This document shows, piece after piece, positions 42,013 to 43,174 of a stretch of 43,174 nt of DNA (its first letter is position 1; each line of letters opens with the position of its first letter). The position numbers and the translations under genes were made by a program. The notes below the pieces were generated by a model. The model was not told the DNA's origin and did not search any database. It worked only from the letters and a program-made list of their open reading frames with translations. This DNA is from Chara braunii (Eukaryota; Streptophyta; Charophyceae; Charales; Characeae), in the NCBI GenBank assembly GCA_003427395.1, contig BFEA01000018.1, positions 1,121,382 to 1,164,555 of the forward strand, written 5' to 3'.

Positions 42013-42167
42013 GTAACTGGCAGGGCTTCGTTTTTGTCGAAGCCGCATACAAGCACGAACATGGTAATGCTAATGTTAGACCTATCCTACTTAAAATAAT
42101 GTCACGCAACTGCTAAGCCGCGTGATTGAGGACCTAAGTAGGCCAAAAAGATGGATGCGCCAGTTAC
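42013..42167 (+). ncRNA. Candidate multi-branched structured RNA
   Basis: Outer stem GTAACTGGC (42013-42021) with GCCAGTTAC (42159-42167), 9 bp perfect. Inside it are GGCTTCG/CGAAGCC (42024-42030/42038-42044), 7 bp, and CCTACTTA/TAAGTAGG (42086-42093/42135-42142), 8 bp. The latter encloses TCACGC/GCGTGA (42102-42107/42120-42125). All stems are canonical and mutually compatible. The same fold would exist on the minus strand, so strand is a guess. No known RNA family is recognised and transcription is unproven. Confidence 0.35.
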
Positions 42168-42436
42168 AAGGCCGCGGCGCGGAAAGAGTATAAAGTTTTT
42201 TTATTTCCTTGGCCGTGGGGGTTGACATCGAGCCAGCGGGGGTTGATAGGCCGATGTCGAGGTCAAGCGGTCAACTGACGTGGGGCAGGGCCTGCCAGCA
42301 AAGCCTATTAGGCTTCAGGCAGGCGGGATATGCAGAGCCGCAGGCAGGCAGGGCTTGCAAGGCCACGACATGGGAGAAAAGTGACTGGGCAAGCTCTTCA
42401 TATAGAAGAGCGGCTCTTATCACTATCGTGAGAGGA

Positions 42437-42516
42437 GCTAGCCCAGTAGGTTGTCATGCAAGACTTTTACCCAGTGGATACTGGGATCGAATCCGAACTG
42501 CCGCGCTCTACTGGGC
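42437..42516 (+). other. tRNA-like sequence with A and B boxes
   Basis: TAGCCCAGTAGG (42439-42450) fits the Pol III A box, and GGATCGAATCC (42484-42494) fits the B box with one mismatch. GACTTTTACC resembles a tRNA-Lys(UUU) anticodon loop. However, the strongest folds are GCCCAGTAG/CTACTGGGC (42441-42449/42508-42516) and CCCAGT/ACTGGG (42470-42485), not a cloverleaf. It is therefore tRNA-derived at most. Confidence 0.35.
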
Positions 42517-42668
42517 ACAACTCCTTTTGGAGCAGGCTGCGAGGTGGGGTTGAACGCGGCCGATTTCGGTCGTGCGATCTTCGAGGTCGCGCGACTGAAA
42601 TCAGTCGTGCCGAGATTAGCATTGCCCCTGCACAAGGATGACACGCATAAATCGAGAAATGGTCTAAT

Positions 42669-42735
42669 TTTTTTTTTTGCAATCCCATCTGGGATCGAAC
42701 TTGGGTTTGTATTTCAGCAGTTCGTGGGGGTATCA
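42669..42735 (-). other. Possible tRNA-derived retroposon 3' end, minus strand
   Basis: On the minus strand AAGTTCGATCCCAG is B-box-like, and GGGATTGC leads directly into a run of ten A. A GGGG-TCGTGATA-CCCC arm lies about 30 bases upstream. The arrangement suits the end of a SINE, but no clean A box is found. Confidence 0.3.
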
Positions 42736-42810
42736 CGACCCCGACGTGACCGTTGGCTAGGCCAACGGAGACGAAGTGACTGGGTTTTTTTAGCCCCAGT
42801 ACACTAAATA

Positions 42811-42841
42811 GTCGCTCGTGAAAACGGGCGACCGTTTTTTT
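42811..42841 (+). terminator. GAAA-loop hairpin followed by T run
   Basis: GTCGCTCGT pairs with ACGGGCGAC (one G-T) around a GAAA loop, and CG plus seven T follow. In bacteria this would be an intrinsic terminator. In a eukaryotic nucleus the T run alone could end a Pol III transcript. Function is not shown by the sequence. Confidence 0.3.
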
Positions 42842-43139
42842 AGAGGAAAGTTTTTTTTTTTTTTTTTTAATTTTTTTTCTTTAGATGTCGTTTAGATTTT
42901 TTTTCTAGATTTTCTTCTTAGATTTTGTTTAGATTTTTTTTTTCTCTTTTTCTTCCCTTTTTGTTTCCTTTAGTATAAGCACCAGTTCGTTTCGAAAGAA
43001 CGGGCAACTTGAGAGCGATTGCACCAGACTGTTTCGTCGGACTTCCACTGACTCGTCAAAAGGCTGGACCTCGACAGTCGGCTAACCCGACTGAATCAGC
43101 CGCATAAACGCGGCTGTATTCGGGCATGTCGGGGTAGTT

Positions 43140-43140
<1 letters not shown>

Positions 43141-43174
<34 letters not shown>
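43141..43174. repeat. (CA)n microsatellite at the window edge
   Basis: Pure CA run continuing to the last base; its full length is unknown. Confidence 0.97.

Larger units (their letters stand above)
41077..43116. other. Hairpin-dense non-coding block
   Basis: No plausible protein frame. Perfect or near-perfect stems follow one another: 41085-41101 (6 bp), 41304-41319 (6 bp, AAAA loop), 41819-41846 (12 bp, 4-base loop), 41871-41887 (6 bp), 41957-41981 (7 bp), 41982-42000 (7 bp), 42013-42167 (nested, listed separately), 42290-42324 (7+6 bp), 42441-42516 (9 bp), 42569-42595 (11 bp with two G-T), 42750-42768 (8 bp), 42811-42832 (9 bp, GAAA loop), 43075-43093 (7 bp) and 43097-43116 (7 bp). The nature of the block is unknown. 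Confidence 0.6.

Overview
The window looks like repeat-dominated nuclear DNA of a large plant-lineage genome, plausibly a streptophyte (charophyte) alga or a bryophyte-grade plant. It has no bacterial-style gene packing. It is full of poly(A)/poly(T) runs and microsatellites and contains one assembly gap. Its LINEs have the plant L1 architecture: ORF1 with a zinc-knuckle region, and ORF2 with APE-type endonuclease, reverse transcriptase and a C-terminal zinc finger. A decayed C5-cytosine methyltransferase fragment sits beside a Ty3/gypsy-like 3' end. DNMT capture by retrotransposons has been reported in charophytes and dinoflagellates. The taxonomic guess is an inference. I see no intact host gene.

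Layout. 1-1790: remnant of a gypsy-like element, with a 63-65 bp minisatellite and a broken DNMT-like fragment lying between two copies of a tail/polypurine-tract motif. 1787-about 5300: purine-rich LTR-like DNA with an internal duplication of about 1.4 kb and a family of short hairpins built on CGGACTGC. 5300-7700: no gene; GT and GA microsatellites. 7700-15752: LINE-A, the best preserved element, with few frameshifts but many point stops, mostly at Trp positions. 15770-18450: simple repeats, a CTCTCCAAA palindrome cluster, a reversed LINE tail and a 94 bp tandem repeat. 18454-18967: gap. 19220-20910: a tRNA-like retroposon head (minus strand), 5'-truncated LINE-C and an extra LINE tail. 20910-23775: unassigned. 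23776-28922: a direct-plus-inverted repeat, tRNA-like sequences, several LINE tails on both strands and truncated LINE-D. 28945-30000: C-rich tandem DNA and (GA)n. 30401-38402: LINE-B, long but frameshifted. 39516-40719: broken PIF/Harbinger transposase. 40887-43116: a hairpin-dense stretch without coding capacity, including a nested multi-stem RNA candidate. The window ends in (CA)n.

How the parts relate. LINE-A, -B, -C and -D belong to one family. They share the zf-RVT region or ORF2 C-terminus and a structured 3' tail: a GCTGGA/TCCAGC hairpin, then a longer hairpin with compensatory changes between copies, then poly(A). Tail-only copies occur on both strands and are either extreme 5' truncations or SINE-like parasites. 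A and B also share an unusually long ORF1 (about 1,000 codons) with a conserved C-terminal domain I do not recognise, ending just before the ORF2 ATG. The most interesting items are the DNMT-bearing retroelement remnant, the covarying LINE tail, the Trp-biased stops in LINE-A, and the hairpin-dense block at the right end.
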